In this document: in pieces, positions 1 through 13,352 of the stretch
How the letters are laid out: each line of letters opens with the position of its first letter
Position numbering within the stretch: position 1 is the first letter of the stretch
Source: Pegea sp. RAD2-039
Lineage: Eukaryota > Chordata > Thaliacea > Salpida > Salpidae
DNA: 64,000 nucleotides
Assembly (NCBI GenBank): GCA_034620365.1
Contig: JAQGEQ010000299.1
Span: forward strand, 310,001-374,000
Direction of reading: 5' to 3'
Made by a program: the position numbers and the translations under genes
The notes under the pieces: model-generated
Told to the model about the DNA's origin: nothing
The model's input: only the letters and a program-made list of their open reading frames with translations
The model's database searches: none

Positions 1-1284
1 TTTCTAATACTGTATCTTTTAGCAAAATAAGTAGATAAAAAATAGTCATAATAGTTTCAATTCTAAAGAGAAAAATTCAATAAGAAAAAGTTTTAGGTTT
101 CTAATAAATATTTTCAGAAAGATAAAAAATCATTGAAAAAAATACTTAAAACTATTTAACTATAACTATAATTTAACTTTATATATATTACAGTGAATGA
201 ATAAGAAGTTTTATGATAAGATTAATAATTTCATTTCTCATAACTTTTGAAAACAAAGAATTTTGTTTAGGCAAAACAACATAATTTCTGATAAAAGAAA
301 AAACTTTGACAGCTGTTCTAGAGAAGTTTTTAAAAAGAAATCTACAATACAGCAATACATATTTGTCTGATACAAATATTTGAGTTTGACTTTAAATATT
401 TATTTCTAAAAACATTTCATAAGACACAAAGTTAATAGAATAATTTTTAAGTAATTTGTATAATTTCAATCATGTTTATGACATAGATAAGAAGTTTCTT
501 AATTCTATACAATAAATGATGCAGATGAAACAGAATGCAATGGCTAAACTTCAAAAATATCATTTATTTTAAGCTATAAACAAAACAAAGAAAATCAAAA
601 AAATTTGTTTTTATTTTATACGATCATATGATGTATACCTATGAAATTACAAAAATAAATTACAATAATCAAATTAAGCTTTAAAACTTGCTGAGATTAA
701 CAAAAATTATTAAGAAGTTAAAGTAAAACAATATGATACTACAAAAACTCCTTTAATTAATTTTAAAAAAATACAAAAATATTATGTTTGACACAATAGT
801 TAAAATTAAAATATAAAAATGCAAGGTATTTGCGATACGATGTTCTTAGAACGCATTCTTAGAACCAATTTAAATACTCATTTGGCTGTAATCATGCCCA
901 CATAGTTCTTCGTAAGCCTCATGCCATTCTAGAGTTAACACTTGAGTTATTTTTTGCTTTAACCATTTCGCCCTTTGACATACAAGTTTGAAATTTTTCT
1001 TAGTTTTTTTTAATTTTGTAAAGAAAATTTATACAATCAACTCTTTTCTTATAATTTTTTTCATTAGGCGTAAAAAATATGATCACAAGTTTGTCAGTCA
1101 ACTATTTTTTTAAGTTAAAAAGATACACATTGTTTTCTCTCAGACAGCTTTTCAAGTAATTAAAAGGGTAATAATGAAAGAAAGTTGAGTATTTAAAATG
1201 GTGATGTACTGTAATATTAAAAATCATTAAATTTTGTAAACTGTAATTGAATAATTTCAATTACTAAACAAGCATATGTACTTC
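1..1284. other. AT-rich intergenic stretch
   Basis: I see no splice-bounded exon, RNA gene or long open frame here. The only irregularity is a slightly less AT-rich patch at about 830-990 with a direct repeat of TTCTTAGAAC (near 842-866). It might be an old piece of the LINE whose 3' end follows, but I cannot show that. Confidence 0.6.
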
Positions 1285-1592
1285 TTTCTAGCAGTATTGT
1301 TAAAACATATGTCAGAATCACTCGTGTTGTTCAAGCAGAAGTTGAACCGTTATAACATTGCCAACACTGCCATTTCTAAACTGTGAATTTTTCCTCTTTT
1401 TTTAATATTATTGTAATTCCATGTAGTTGTTCACTGTTATATGCTTTGAGGACTACCGAAATTCCATGGGTTACACCTTTTTCTTTTTATATTTCAAACT
1501 TAATGGATGTTATTTATGAGAATGTGTGTTAGCGGGAGGTGCTCTCTTCAGGCACCCTCCTTTTCATTTATTGTAATAAATAAATAAATTGT
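1285..1592 (+). mobile_element. LINE 3' end (last ORF2 codons plus 3' UTR)
   Basis: Frame 1312-1386 encodes a peptide starting MSESLVLFKQKLN and ending at a TGA at 1384-1386. It aligns with the C-terminal reverse-transcriptase peptide in the decayed element at 45.6-46.1 kb (MSDSIVLFNLKLD), which is preceded there by the motif WNQLPSDIV, typical of the end of Jockey/CR1-type non-LTR retrotransposon ORF2. The DNA after the stop also matches that copy up to an A-rich tail with TAAATAAATAAA near 1579-1591. Only the 3' end is present, as expected for 5'-truncated insertion. The clade assignment is inference. Confidence 0.65.
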
Positions 1593-2849
1593 AACAGCTG
1601 AATATTGTTTCTAGCGATTAGTTTTCATATTTAGTAAGTGGTTTGTTCAGGTTAGTTATTATTTATCATTTGCTTGTAGTATTGACATTATCTGTTATTA
1701 CTTTATTATCAATAATTTATTCAGTAATCTAAAATTTTCATTCAAATATTCATTCTTGATATTATTCAACATTATTTTATTAAAGTTTGATTTATAATAA
1801 TTCTAATAAAACGAACAAGGCAGCACAGATATTTCATTATAAATTTACTTTATTACATTTCTTACTTTGGCAATTTACAAGTTATGGGTAACATAGCATT
1901 AAGCTATTTAATTAACTTTATCTAAAATAGCTTGTTAAATATACTAAAATATATTTTTCAAATGATAGATTTAAATTTATTCTGAAAATATAAAAGTTAA
2001 AAAAAAGGAAAATTTATCGCATATGATATGTTTAGTGTTTACCAAATATGTTTGTCTAATTATTTTTTAATTAGCTAAAACCTTAATGTTATTACTTATT
2101 GGTATAATAAACTGTTGCTTACTTATTTTTTGGTGTATAAAACAACCAAAAACCAAATAGCTTTTAAAACCATTTTAATAGAAACCCAAATGAAATTAAA
2201 CATTTAAAATAACAAAAAATATTGATGAAAAAATCGATTTGATTATTTACAAATCTTCAGATGTTTTATAAAAATTTAATTACAATTTTATGACTAGCTT
2301 GAACTATATAATTAGCAAAATTTTTAAAATCATTTTTAATACACAGACATTTAATTTTCTTTTATACCCGACTCTGTGTCATCTTATTACAAGTTTGTTG
2401 AAATAAAATGATTTACTGACTTTAAAATAAGTTTTACATAATTATCACTTCGTGTAAAATTAATTTATTCATTAAATCTTTTTGTTTGAACATTTCTCAT
2501 GTAGAAAAAAATCTTGTACTGGTATCGACACCAAATATTACCGCTGGAGTAACACTTAGATTTCTCTAAGTAAACCAAATGTAGTTTTAACCACAAGCAA
2601 TTTAAACTCAAGAAATCTAGATGTAATTTTTTAGTAATAGATTTTTTGATATAACTAATAATTTTTTAAATTGAAAATTCTAGTAATTCACCAAAAAAAT
2701 TAATTGAGTTATCTAAATCAAGTTATTTAATTTCTTACATAAATTGTCTGAATTTTAATTATTAAACTGTTAAAATCAAATTGTTTATCTTTTAACTCGG
2801 ACACCTAACAGCAAAAGTTCAAATTTTGATATAGACTTAAATAAGAAGA
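1593..2849. other. AT-rich intergenic stretch
   Basis: No coding frame, splice-bounded exon or RNA gene recognised; simple AT-rich sequence. Confidence 0.6.
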
Positions 2850-3172
2850 AGAAATGGCCTGCTTCGGCCGAGAACGGCCATGCTCAAAGCCAGGGCAGAT
2901 ATTATGGAGCTCCAGTTATTGCCAATACAGCAGGATATGAATCTCCACGCCAACAAGGTTATATAGTGGAACAGAAGGACTGATGCAGCTACACCCGGCT
3001 GGAATAGTAAAAGCTGCCAGGACAACACTAAGTACAGTGACAAACTGCCTACGAGGCTGATTGAATCATGAAGTGTATTCATTAACCAGGCTAACAAGAC
3101 CCTTCTACCTGGGTTTTTTAACAATTCCTCGTCGCGAATATGTTTCTGTCTGGGCTCGAACGAATGTTTTAA
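2850..3172 (-). mobile_element. SINE-like interspersed repeat, copy A
   Basis: About 320 bp with markedly higher GC than its flanks. It is clearly homologous to 18335-18700 (same orientation) and, inverted, to 16262-16485. Shared blocks include GCAGATATTATGGA near 2901-2914, the ACACCCGGCTGG block near 2990 and a pyrimidine-rich block near 3100. Read on the minus strand, the right end carries GTTCGAGCCC, a pol III B-box-like core, hence the SINE guess and the strand. The 131-codon minus-strand frame across it is not conserved as protein in the other copies. Confidence 0.6.
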
Positions 3173-3712
3173 ATTAAACTTATTCTGATCAAATTTGTGA
3201 AGGTAAAATTCTAACGAAAAATTGTTTAACATTTGCGGAGTTTACAAATAATTTTTTCTAACCTAATTTTTTCCAGATAAAAATGATTCCAAAACTTAAT
3301 CAGCATACAATTTATTTTTTTTTAATTTCTACAAAACTAAATATTTGCTTCCTAATACTCTAGTTGATTGAAATTGTTCTTAAATTACAGAAACACGAAA
3401 ATTAAGTTTGAAAAGTGGTAAAGATTTTTGTATATTTGTGAAAATGTTCAACATTTTCTGAAAGCTGGTGGATAGAGAATAAATCTGCCAAAATAAATAA
3501 AAGCAAGATGATAAAGAGAGAAAGTTGGAATAAAACACAAAGCGGTTACACCGAATTTATTTACTTGCATAAACGACAACGAACTGAAGAGAAAACATGC
3601 AGTGTAACAAATAAAAGAACAAAATCCTGGTGCAATTGTCGACTGAGGCGCTTTGGAAAGCAGATTTGGCTGAAAGTATCATTTTCATCGCAATTTTCAA
3701 GCAGCAAAGAGT

Positions 3713-6700
3713 TTAATTGGCCGGCGTTCCATGAACTCGGAGCCGATAGATACAAGTGAAGTCTGGATGACCCCAGTTGCTACTGATCCTCATCTCAACA
3801 TGAGTGAAAGATCGACTTTCACTACTGGGAGTGGTTATTGGGAAGTTCTGTAAGGCGTCATGATCTTGTTCATATCTGAAGCTGCCTAGAAGTGTTCCTT
3901 TGTCATCATAAGCAGAGTCAAGTCCGAAGATTGAGAAGTCCTTAGGAGCACTGGATGTGTTTGTGAGTGAAAGACTTCTAGGAAGATGTTCTAGAGTGAC
4001 AGATGAGATATAGATGGGAAGAGATAGTTGAATGACGACATATCCATCAAAACCCTGCCACCAAATTTCACGATGTCACATTCAATCAAGTCACGTGGTT
4101 AGATGGTTACCTCAAATGCCCAACATTCACCTGGCATTACACCAGGTTGTATAATAGAACGAGGAGTGTTGACACTGTAGTAGAATGGAATTCCTAACAC
4201 CTTAACCACTCCAGTGTTATACGAGTAACCACGTGAGCACCTTGTGTTGACGACAGACCCACCAGAACTTTCCAGGGCATAATCAGCTAGCCCTAATCTA
4301 TCAGCACTGAAAATTGAAAAGTTAATTAGTATCAAGATGAAGCGTTTAGAGACTACTCGTGACGTCATGAACGCTTGAAGCTAACAGGTGACGTCATAAT
4401 TTTAACTATTGTCAATTGATAAACAGTAAAAAGTGTTGAACAGAAACCAATTCATGAATGAAAAAAGAAGCTTCGTGACGTCATCACTAAGCGCTGTGTT
4501 TCCGCATGAGTGGTTTCGAACAAACCTGTAATTTAATAATGCTTCGCGAATCCAACCTTTAACTTGTAATTCGGTAACAGTTGGTGTTAAGAAACTGGAC
4601 AGTAACCAGTTGTTGGTATTTTCTACTTTCCAGTTCAGTTCTTTCTGTTTAAACAGGAATTTGGTGATGATTTGGTGACCACGTGACAGTGGTTGAAGCT
4701 TTACCTTCACTTTAACAACAATCTCTTTCTGAATTTTCAATAATAAAGCTCCAAGATTTTTGTGTTCAGAAGACAACGACTGAAAATCAGATATGCAAAT
4801 TAGATTGAGAAGTAGTCACGTGATTGAAACTAACTTTGTCTTCTAAATGATTTGGATTGTGAAGAAGTAAACTGAATTGTTCTTCAAATTCTTTTCCAAT
4901 TAAACTCTTCATTTGTTTTTCATCAAATTGTCTGAAGTTAGAAAACTTACAACTATTGTTGGTTCGAAACCCCTTGATCAACTCACGAATTTGTCTTTTG
5001 TAGTTTTTCTAACTGAGATAGTTTCGATTCCATTTCTATCTTGGAAGTTTGAACTTCAGAGATTTGTTGGATTATCTCACTAACGGCAGTGGCGACGTTT
5101 GTTTCAATCAAATTTATCTGCTTCTAATTAATCAATTTACAATTTCAATTTGTTGACCTTCAATCGCCAACACCAGTGACAACTTCACCTTCAATTTATC
5201 CAGATATTCAGATTTTGAAGATATCTCTGCTGCTAGAGATAAACTCATCTTTTCATCTTTTAATTTCTTTTCAGTTTGTAACTGCAATTAACAAAAAAGT
5301 TATTTTCTTTTTTCTGATTGTAACCTCAGCAGTTTTAGGAAAATCATTTCTTAAATTAAATCAACCCGGAAAGAAGCTTTGATGACCGACCTCTAGATTG
5401 TCGGCAAACTTCTTTTGATACACAGACAAGTTTTTTGTCAAATGATTCATCGAATTTTCAAATTCTTTTAATTTATCTTCGACTTGCAGCTTATAAACTT
5501 GATGAGAATTATCAACAGTCTGAAATTCCAACAATTTGTTGAAATTATATTTGATTGCCACATATATGACGGAAATCAATTAATTGACGATTAAACAACT
5601 TTTATCATAATTATGACAAACTGAACATCCTTACATTTGCTAATTGCTTTAAATACAAATTATTATTTGGTTCCTTTGGAGAAAATTCCAGCTTCCTTTT
5701 ACCTCCAGATAAAATATCTGTATTTAAATAAATAAATTAAGTAGTGTGTGTAGAGATGGAAGTTTTATGAGAATAATTAGGTTTTCTATTTTAGGAGATT
5801 TTTGAATAAGTTTTCAACAAAGATTTGTTTGTAGAAATTTACAACTGAAAATAGTGGGAAAAGTTGTTTGGAAACAGTAAAAAGCTCAACAACAATTAGA
5901 GTAACGCCCAGATAAAAAAGAAAAGAGCAAATATTTGATCAATTGAGAAGCTGTCAGATATAATCAATAAGTCAAACTTCACAATTGAAAAGTTTGAAAA
6001 CAAATATAAAGGTTTTTTAAACACAATAATCTGAAAATATCTCACTTAAAGGCCATCGATGCTGAAAATAAATTACAAACCAACAAATGACAAGACAGAA
6101 ACTGAAAAATTTCGCTAAATAGAACAAAAATTGAGCAAATTTGCTTAGGAAGTTGCGCCATTGAAATTTTGGTGATGTTTTTGACCCGCTTGCTCTATTT
6201 TCAAACATCTTACGACGGAGGATACATGTATTCATGACTAGTAATCCAGTGGTGATCTACAAATAGAATTTGCTGGTTTACAACATATTACAAGAAAAAT
6301 ACTAAAAGTAGACTAGAAGTGTCCTGGGCCCCAACCATTCGCGTAGAATGGCTGAGAAAGTTTACAAATCGAACTTTTTTATCAAGATTTTAAGAATAGT
6401 TAAAAATCGTTAAACGAAGATCAAATATTCTAAAAATGAAAGATATTAATGAAGCTAAAACAGAATTATTTAACGACTTCTACAAACAACTGTTTTGAAA
6501 TCAAATAGAGAAGTTACAACAGCTGCAAATCAGCTAATAAACCAATAATTAAACAAAACAGGTGCGATAAAAGAAATAGTCGAAAAGATATTCTCATGAG
6601 TGACTACAATCTCAGATACAAGATACTTCATACATACATCTGTTACTACTAAACTAAAATGAACACAAAAGCAGTTTCGAGCAAATACTCGGAGTAAAAT

Positions 6701-7536
6701 CAGCTTTAGATGATTATTTACACCATAAAGTTGGAATAAATAATTACATCTGCGCATTATATAAAGAGAAGTTTGTTGTTTAGATACCTGATAAAGAATT
6801 TGAGTGAATTTCCTCCACAGAAAGGCACAAATGCAGAGAAAACCAGTGACCGGAGATAAACATTTTCGAAAAAGGCTTCTTTTCGGAAAATCTGAGATTT
6901 AATTTGCTTGTCATGTTTTGGAAAATTAGAAATTACAAAATAAAAATTGATAAAAATATCAAACTTACTATTTACAACAGGACTATTTTTATTGTCATCA
7001 TGAATAGAGTCTTCATCATCTTCATTAGAGTAATCCATTTGACTAGTTTGTTCTTCTAATCTTTGGACTTCATTTGATTGGAAATACAATCGAGCAGCTC
7101 TTCGAGTATTTTGATTGTCTCCAGCAGCACGAATATGTGTCCTTAAAATTTCATCATCTTCATTATTTTCTAGCCCATATAAACCATCGTTTATTAGTTC
7201 TGTCGTTGTAGTACTAGATAATTTATCAGATGAAAGTCGTGTTGTGGACGAGATAGCTCCATCTTTTACACGAGTAACAGACTGTATAGTTTGCCTGGTC
7301 ATATTTGCAGAATTATTTGATGTGTTTGCAAGAAGTGAACTTCCGGTTAGTGCATAGGAGCGATTTCTAGTTTTAATTTTTTTTTTTGAACGATTTGAAA
7401 TAACAGATTGGTAAGAAAGCATCCTATAGAGCTCTCCATTATCATCCGTATTTGCACCTTCTGAATCACTTTCTATAACATTGGAATAGTAACCATTTGA
7501 CATAAGACGAGGACTATGCCTTGCTTGATGGGCCAT
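3713..7536 (-). CDS. SUN1/SUN2: SUN-domain inner nuclear membrane protein
   Basis: LINC-complex protein expected to span the inner nuclear membrane and bind KASH proteins in the perinuclear space. Exons: 7536-6969, 6891-6788, 6256-6046, 5717-5635, 5519-5391, 5281-5189, 5117-4987, 4931-4835, 4779-4526, 4306-4111, 4054-3713; 2208 nt, 735 residues. The N-terminal third is Ser/Thr/Asp-rich (nucleoplasmic); a hydrophobic segment at about 264-288 (FLFYLAKFFSFCLVICWFV) is the likely membrane span; 300-480 is coiled-coil-like; the SUN domain fills the C-terminus (ADRLGLADYALESSGG, then NWGHPDFTCIYRLRVHG at the end). Length suits the SUN1/2 family. The start is the first Met after a splice acceptor at 7574-7576. 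MOSPD lies 60 bp upstream on the same strand. A poly(A) signal (AATAAA, minus) sits at 3556-3561. SUN1 versus SUN2 cannot be decided. The donors at 5390 and 6787 are the least certain. Confidence 0.9.
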
Positions 7537-7596
7537 CTTCAGATTTAGTTAAAAATTGCAGTAGTTAGTAAACCTGAAAAATAATTTTTAAAATTT
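7537..7596 (-). promoter_or_regulatory. Intercistronic junction with splice acceptor (possible trans-splice site)
   Basis: Only 60 bp separate the MOSPD stop codon from the SUN start codon on the same strand. The interval holds a T-rich tract ending in a 3' splice site (TTTTTCAG, AG complement at 7574-7575), leaving a 37-nt leader before the SUN ATG. I see no AATAAA in it. This is the layout of polycistronic genes resolved by spliced-leader trans-splicing; an ordinary 5' UTR intron acceptor is the alternative. Confidence 0.45.
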
Positions 7597-8722
7597 CTAA
7601 TTACTCAAACAAACACTGGTTTTACCTAATATATAAGAAATTATCATTTTCTGAAAGACAGTCAAAGAAAGATAGTGTGGGAGAAGTTGATTTTCAACCT
7701 CTTCACCTACAGTAGGAAGATTAATTGCCAAGATACAAATGACAACGGCAGCCACTAAATATGATTTTGTTTTGGGAGAATCAACTATAACACAAACTAG
7801 TAAGCTCATTTATTAGTAGAAAATCAAACTATTACCTGAAGATTGTTTTGGGAATGAAGAAAAGACTTTTTCTGCTTCACTATTTGAAGCAATTAAGTTT
7901 TCTGAGTTTAATGAGTTATCTTCTGTTTGTGTGATAGAAACAGGAATTTCTCTTGAGCCAAATAAGTTCCAAATTTTATTTGAATCAAGGTAATAACTTT
8001 CAACTTTAAATTTATCAACAGTATTACTGCTCTCTGAATAAAGATTTTTTCTTCTAATTACACTGCAATTATAGACAAATTATAAAGCTGTTTCTGAAAA
8101 GTTAGTAATGAAAATACTCACATGTCACAACAACAGTTTTTTTCTATAGTTCCTTTGGTGAGGGAGACAATATAGCTTCTTGGTGCAGTACAAAATACTA
8201 TTAGAAACAAAAAGTAAATTGAAAACATTTTTGAAAAATATATTCAGTTCTTTAAATTCAAAAAATATTTAAAGTAAAAAATAATCAACTAACAATAAAG
8301 TACAAAGTTCTTTTTTTAAAAACACAATTAAACAATTTTTTTTTGAAAATACTAAAAAAATAAAGTGATTATAATTACCTTTAAACTTAACTAAGAATTT
8401 GTACGGATTAAATATTGTAAGTATTTGCTTGCTGGTAGAAATATCTTTAACATAAAATGTCAACTTTTCAGGAGATATGAACAATGGTAAACGATTTTTT
8501 GGTTTTTCACTTGAATTGTCTACGAATAGTGATTATGATGTAATAATCAAAATGCTAAAAACATGATTTCGACATACTAAATTTCAGTTAATTTTGAAAA
8601 TTGAATTTAATATGAACTAAAAATTACTTAATCAAAAAATATATTTTCATAAAAAATTGTTAGATTAATTTAAACTTACTTGAAGCCTGTTTGGCTAACC
8701 TATAATTGTTAAGATCTGTCAT
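7597..8722 (-). CDS. MOSPD1: MOSPD1/3-like MSP-domain membrane protein
   Basis: Small tail-anchored protein with a major-sperm-protein domain; the family sits in the ER membrane and binds FFAT-type motifs at contact sites. Exons: 8722-8680, 8519-8379, 8197-8122, 8062-7836, 7784-7597; 675 nt, 224 residues (human MOSPD1 is 213). The MSP domain covers about 20-115, with FISPEKLTFYVKD, ILTIFNPYKFLVKFK, FCTAPRSYIV and CCCDIVIRRKN in family order. Two hydrophobic segments close the protein (YLVAAVVICILAINLP and the region around FQKMIISYILG), as in vertebrate MOSPD1/3. A Met at 8226-8228 could suggest a signal-peptide protein, but that reading breaks the MSP domain and was dropped. It is the first gene of a tight pair with SUN. 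MOSPD1 versus MOSPD3 is not resolved. Confidence 0.88.
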
Positions 8723-10179
8723 TCATATAAATCATTAAATTTCAGCTATAAAATATTTGATACTTTGATTAATAACTGAATATATATGTTTAAATTATTA
8801 CGTTCTCTGACAAAATTATGATTAGAATCTTTTATACCCAGTTATTAACTCAATAATCTTCAATTTTATAGCATATTTATTAAGCATACTAATGAGACTA
8901 ACAAATACCATGAATCATTAGATCAAATTAAAAGATAATTATCAATTTATCAACTAAATTATTAATTTTAGTGTAAAATATATAACTAAGTTATTTGTAG
9001 GCTACACCATTCCAAAAATAAAACTTTATTAAAAGCTATTTGCTTCTATACTAAATCAAATTGCAACAAATAAGGAATATATATATATAAAATAGCTTAT
9101 GTCATTATTTAGGTTTTGCTAATGTTCATGTCATTAAAAAAAGAGAAAAATATATATAAACTTATTTAAAGTTATACAGTTATTAAAACTATAGCAAAAA
9201 AAGCTTCAATTTACAAAATAAATAATCACAATTTAGATTGATAAAAATATTTAAAATAAATTTCACCTTGGTTCAAACAAAAAAGTAAAACGATAATAAA
9301 TAAAATGAACAATTGACTTTTAGATTTTATTCAAATAAGTAGCTACTTTAAAGCTATTTATAAAAGTAAATATACAATTTACTTGTATAAAATCTTTTAT
9401 AAAGCTAAATTAAATTTCAATGAAACATATCAACATTAATTTCTGTAATAGATAAAGCTCATCTGACATAAAAGTGACTAATAATTATAAAAGCTCAATG
9501 AAATTGCTACTGAAAAAAAGTTAATTGTCAATAAAAAATCAACACCCACTTGAACTAATACTCAATGTTGATTTGTTTTATACGTATTTCAAAACCTCTT
9601 GGCACACTGTAGTAATGTGCTAAATTGAACAAAAACAAAAATAGCAATGATTTTAGTGAACTAATTTTAAAAATTATTTAAATATTTTTAGAAACAGAAA
9701 AAATATTTCTAAATTAGAAAAAAGATTCATTATTTAAAATAGATTTTTTATTTATGTTTAGTTTTTACTACTTTGGTATTTAACATGGTTTTACGAAAGG
9801 CTAACAATATCTGTTCGGCTGTTTATTAGTTTAATAAAATTGAAGTAAAAAGTTTTACTAAAGATCATTAATATTTCAGCTGAGAGGTAATACTTGTAAT
9901 TGTTTGTATTGCTATTATTACGTCATTTAATAATGCATTAAATCTGATTTGCTATCTACACACCTGTTTCTTTATCTAGTATATTTGATATTTATTTATA
10001 AATAGGAATAATCGTATGTAAAATGAGGTTATTTATCTCATGAACTTCAGAACAAACAACATTGTTTAGAAGAAAGTCAAGTTTTATTGAAAGAAGCAGC
10101 ATAAGCGACAAATTGAACTCTTATTAAATTTATAAAGATCTGTCAGAAGATAAAACAGATTTCTCGAATCAATCAAAAT
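8723..10179. other. AT-rich intergenic stretch and PBLD 3' flank
   Basis: No exon or RNA gene recognised. The right end holds the probable PBLD poly(A) signal, AATAAA on the minus strand at 10083-10088, about 95 bp past the stop codon. Confidence 0.6.
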
Positions 10180-11771
10180 TTAATCTGATTCGCTATACTG
10201 ATCATTTTTATCCAATCGGTTCACAGGAATCTTGAAAGTTCCATGAATCACAGCGTGCGCTTTTCCAAACACATCAATTCTTCCATCGCGTTTCACTTTA
10301 ACTTTCAATTCGCCGCCACGAACCGAACATTGCCTTGAAATCATTTCCTTTTTACCAATAAATGCAGACCAGTAAGGAGCCAGGACAGCATGAGCACAAC
10401 CTGAGACAGCTTCTTCGTTCACTCCATCCCAAGGAGCAAAGTAACGCGAGTAAAAATGATATTTATCATCACGTTGTCCTCTACATGTTACTATGACACC
10501 AGTGTAGATGCTTCCATCGTGAGCTTCTAGCATACTCCGAAAATGTGGGTTAAGGCTCTCCATATCTTTCATAGTAAAGTCATCAGTCATTCTGATCACA
10601 AGTTTTTTACTAATACTCGATAATCGTACATCAGCGATTTTAGTGTTTCGAACCACTGATGAAAACATTGTTTTAAAAAGGTAGCGAAACTCTCGTTCAG
10701 GAACAGGCTCTGGTTTATTTTGAGGAAAATCCAAAGAAATTGAATCTAAAAACATAGTTTATAGTAAAGGATTGGTTGATGGTTTAATGAAAAATAAAAC
10801 CTTCAATTTTATGAGCTATTATATCACCAGCCTCTGTTATAAATGTTAAGGAGTCGTTATTATTTTCTGCTATATTGAATATAGAATGGGCAGCAGCCAG
10901 AGTTGCATGACCATTAGTAGTCACCTATGAAAAGTAATGTTGTTGAAAGGATTGAAAAAGATTCACTTTTTGTAGTTATAAAATTTACTATTATTATAAA
11001 ATTTGATATTTGTTATTTATGGGTAATACTTTTTAAAAGAAGTTTAAAAAGATTTGGATATAAATAAATTAACATTGAAGTATAACTTTTAAATCAGTTA
11101 TGTTTTGATATATAAAAATTATTGTTAGAAGACAAGAGTACAATAATGTGTTTTAGAACTGAATTAGTTTTAATTTACTAAATTTTGTTAAGTTTTTTTA
11201 TCTTTCTTAATCACATAGTTTATTGAAACTAAATTTAGACCTCATGTTTTGGAGTAAACCATCTCAAATAAAATTTAGAGTTCTGATTGTAGCCTCCTTT
11301 AAAATAGGATATAAAAGCAGTCTCAGATAAGTTTATTTCTGAAGCGATTGATTGCATCAAGTTTGAAGAAATCTTGCTAAAAAATTTTATTAAATTATTT
11401 TAATTAAGCTAGCTTGTAACTTATTGAAAACAGATCACTTTTAATAAACATTATAAGATTATAAAGATATTAGCTAAAGCAGACTTTAAACAAAAACTTC
11501 TTATAAAAAAAAAGTGCATCTAAAAAAAGTTAAGCTTTAGAAATAAAATTATTTAAGATTTATTTACACAAAATGCAAACGGCGGACACAAAAAAATCTT
11601 TAAGAACCTAGCATCAAAGAATTTTAATTACAAAATAAGTCTACTAAAAATTAGATATATGATAAAAATATCTACTAAAGCTTACTTATCTCCAATCCAA
11701 CATACAGCAGTTGGACTACCTGAGAAGGCGCCATGAGAAAATGCATTTATCATATAATAAGGAATATCCAT
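10180..11771 (-). CDS. PBLD: Phenazine-biosynthesis-like domain protein (PhzF fold)
   Basis: Member of the PhzF/diaminopimelate-epimerase-fold family; vertebrate PBLD (MAWBP) is cytosolic and its exact reaction is unsettled. Exons: 11771-11686, 11376-11241, 10924-10801, 10745-10180; 912 nt, 303 residues (human 288). The N-terminal half reads like PBLD: PYYMINAFSHGAFSGSPTAV, then NLSETAFI, which contains the conserved PhzF glutamate, then RWFTPKHE and GHATLAAAH. The last exon has FYSRYFAPWDGVNEEAVSG, AHAVLAPYW and RGGELKVKVKRDGR, all diagnostic. All phases close. The donors after 10801 (GTTTTA) and 11241 (GTCTAA) are weak, but the spliced protein matches the family across both joints. A splice-acceptor-like site lies 13 nt upstream of the ATG. 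Confidence 0.93.
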
Positions 11772-13352
11772 TTTAATTTATTTTCTACAAGTTTAATGAT
11801 AAACTTTAATTTAAACGAAATATTTGGTCGTAATTTTAGGATATTAAGAACACCAAGAAGGCCTATGTATTAGTACCTAAAATAAAAGTTTGTAAGTTTC
11901 TCATAGCAACCTAAAATATTCATAATAATGTTTTGGTTATTTAAAGATTTAATAATAAGAAATAATAAGTACTAATTTAAAAAACAATCAGCGAAAAATA
12001 ATTTTTCATCTGATATTCAATACTATTAAACATATTTTTCTTATCTAAGCAATTTTTAATATTTTTTAAATTGAACTAGGTAATTTTCAGACATGTTAAT
12101 TCGGAAAATATGCTAGTTTAGCGATCATATTTAGATCTTTCACAATTTATAACTTATCAAAATAAAGTAACTATAAATAATAATAAAGAAATAGTCTTAG
12201 TTGAAGGAAGTTTTTCTCTAAAAAATGATTATACTTATACAAAATAAAAACGTATTAATTCAAAAAATGTTTATCAAAGCAATCAACCATAACTGTCATT
12301 TTAATAATTTCTTCTTGGTCAATATTGTTATTTAAGAAAAATGTTGCAATACAGTGTTGTTTTCAAATACATTAAGTGGAAAAATAAGAATTCTTGCTGT
12401 TTCAAACTTTACATCACTCCATACATATAATTCGATATACTAGTTTTTACAAAAAGATTTTACATCTCGATTATAAATTAGTTCTGTTAATTTTTATCAA
12501 GAAAAGCATAAGCGATGCATGTATTGAGCTTCTTTTTAAGAATTTTTGCTAAAACATAGCATAAAACAAATGGTTGTTGAATTTTATTTATTCTCTAGAG
12601 TAAAATGCAATCTGTCGTAAGTCTGGTTCCATGTTTCTTAGCACTCTCGATGACAAAGCACAATTTATAGGACAAAATTATTAAACATTATTTCAGTGAC
12701 CTGTAAGTTTTTTTCAGATCAACAAGATAAGTCTACCCAATTATATTTTATTAAAACTCTGTATTTTATGTGTGATTTTAGCTTTGCTGGTAGTATAATT
12801 AAAGTTCTCATAATACTGCTAAACAAGACATCTTGTATCCAATAAAATTGTAACTATAATATTAAAAAGTTCCAAATTGTTATCTAACTATTACTACTTT
12901 GTATGCTTCATCAAACTACCAGCTATTGTAACCGATCTTGTGTCGTTTAAAACTTTAAGAATCAGTATGTTTAGCGACTTCATTTTTGTAGAATTTGTTC
13001 AGGTAAACTACATAAACTTTCGGAAAGTAAAAGCCAACGTAGTTTAAAAAGTTTTCTTCTTTTATGATTTACATAATTATCTAAATATTTAAGTTTATTT
13101 TTAATTCGATCTTCGTCAACTAAACTTTCTTATTAACAAATAATTCATGTTAGAAATAATTTCTGTTCATAATTATTATTTCATTGAAATATAAAAACGA
13201 TTTAAACAGAAGTAGAATATAATAACAATTTCATTTAATCAAATCTAAAAACACAAAAAAGTTTGCAAGGAATATTGCGAGTATTCTAATCTCTGCAAAT
13301 TTATCAGATCATTTTGAAGTGGAACTAATCATCAAACAAATCTGCATCCAAA
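11772..13352. other. AT-rich intergenic stretch
   Basis: I see no supported exon. SMU1's 3' flank occupies the right end; a minus-strand AATAAA near 13093 may serve it. Confidence 0.6.

Noticed and set aside
3508-3759. 83-codon plus-strand frame
   Set aside because: Lies antisense to the SUN terminal exon and 3' flank; no splice or family support.
6155-6215. Alternative donor (GTAAGA near 6211) that would skip the SUN membrane segment
   Set aside because: Joining it to either later acceptor gives a stop codon or the wrong phase, while reading through keeps the frame and supplies the expected membrane span.
8122-8228. Signal-peptide protein starting at the Met at 8226-8228
   Set aside because: The real acceptor at 8198-8200 joins the exon to the upstream MSP-domain exon, and the joined protein matches MOSPD1/3.
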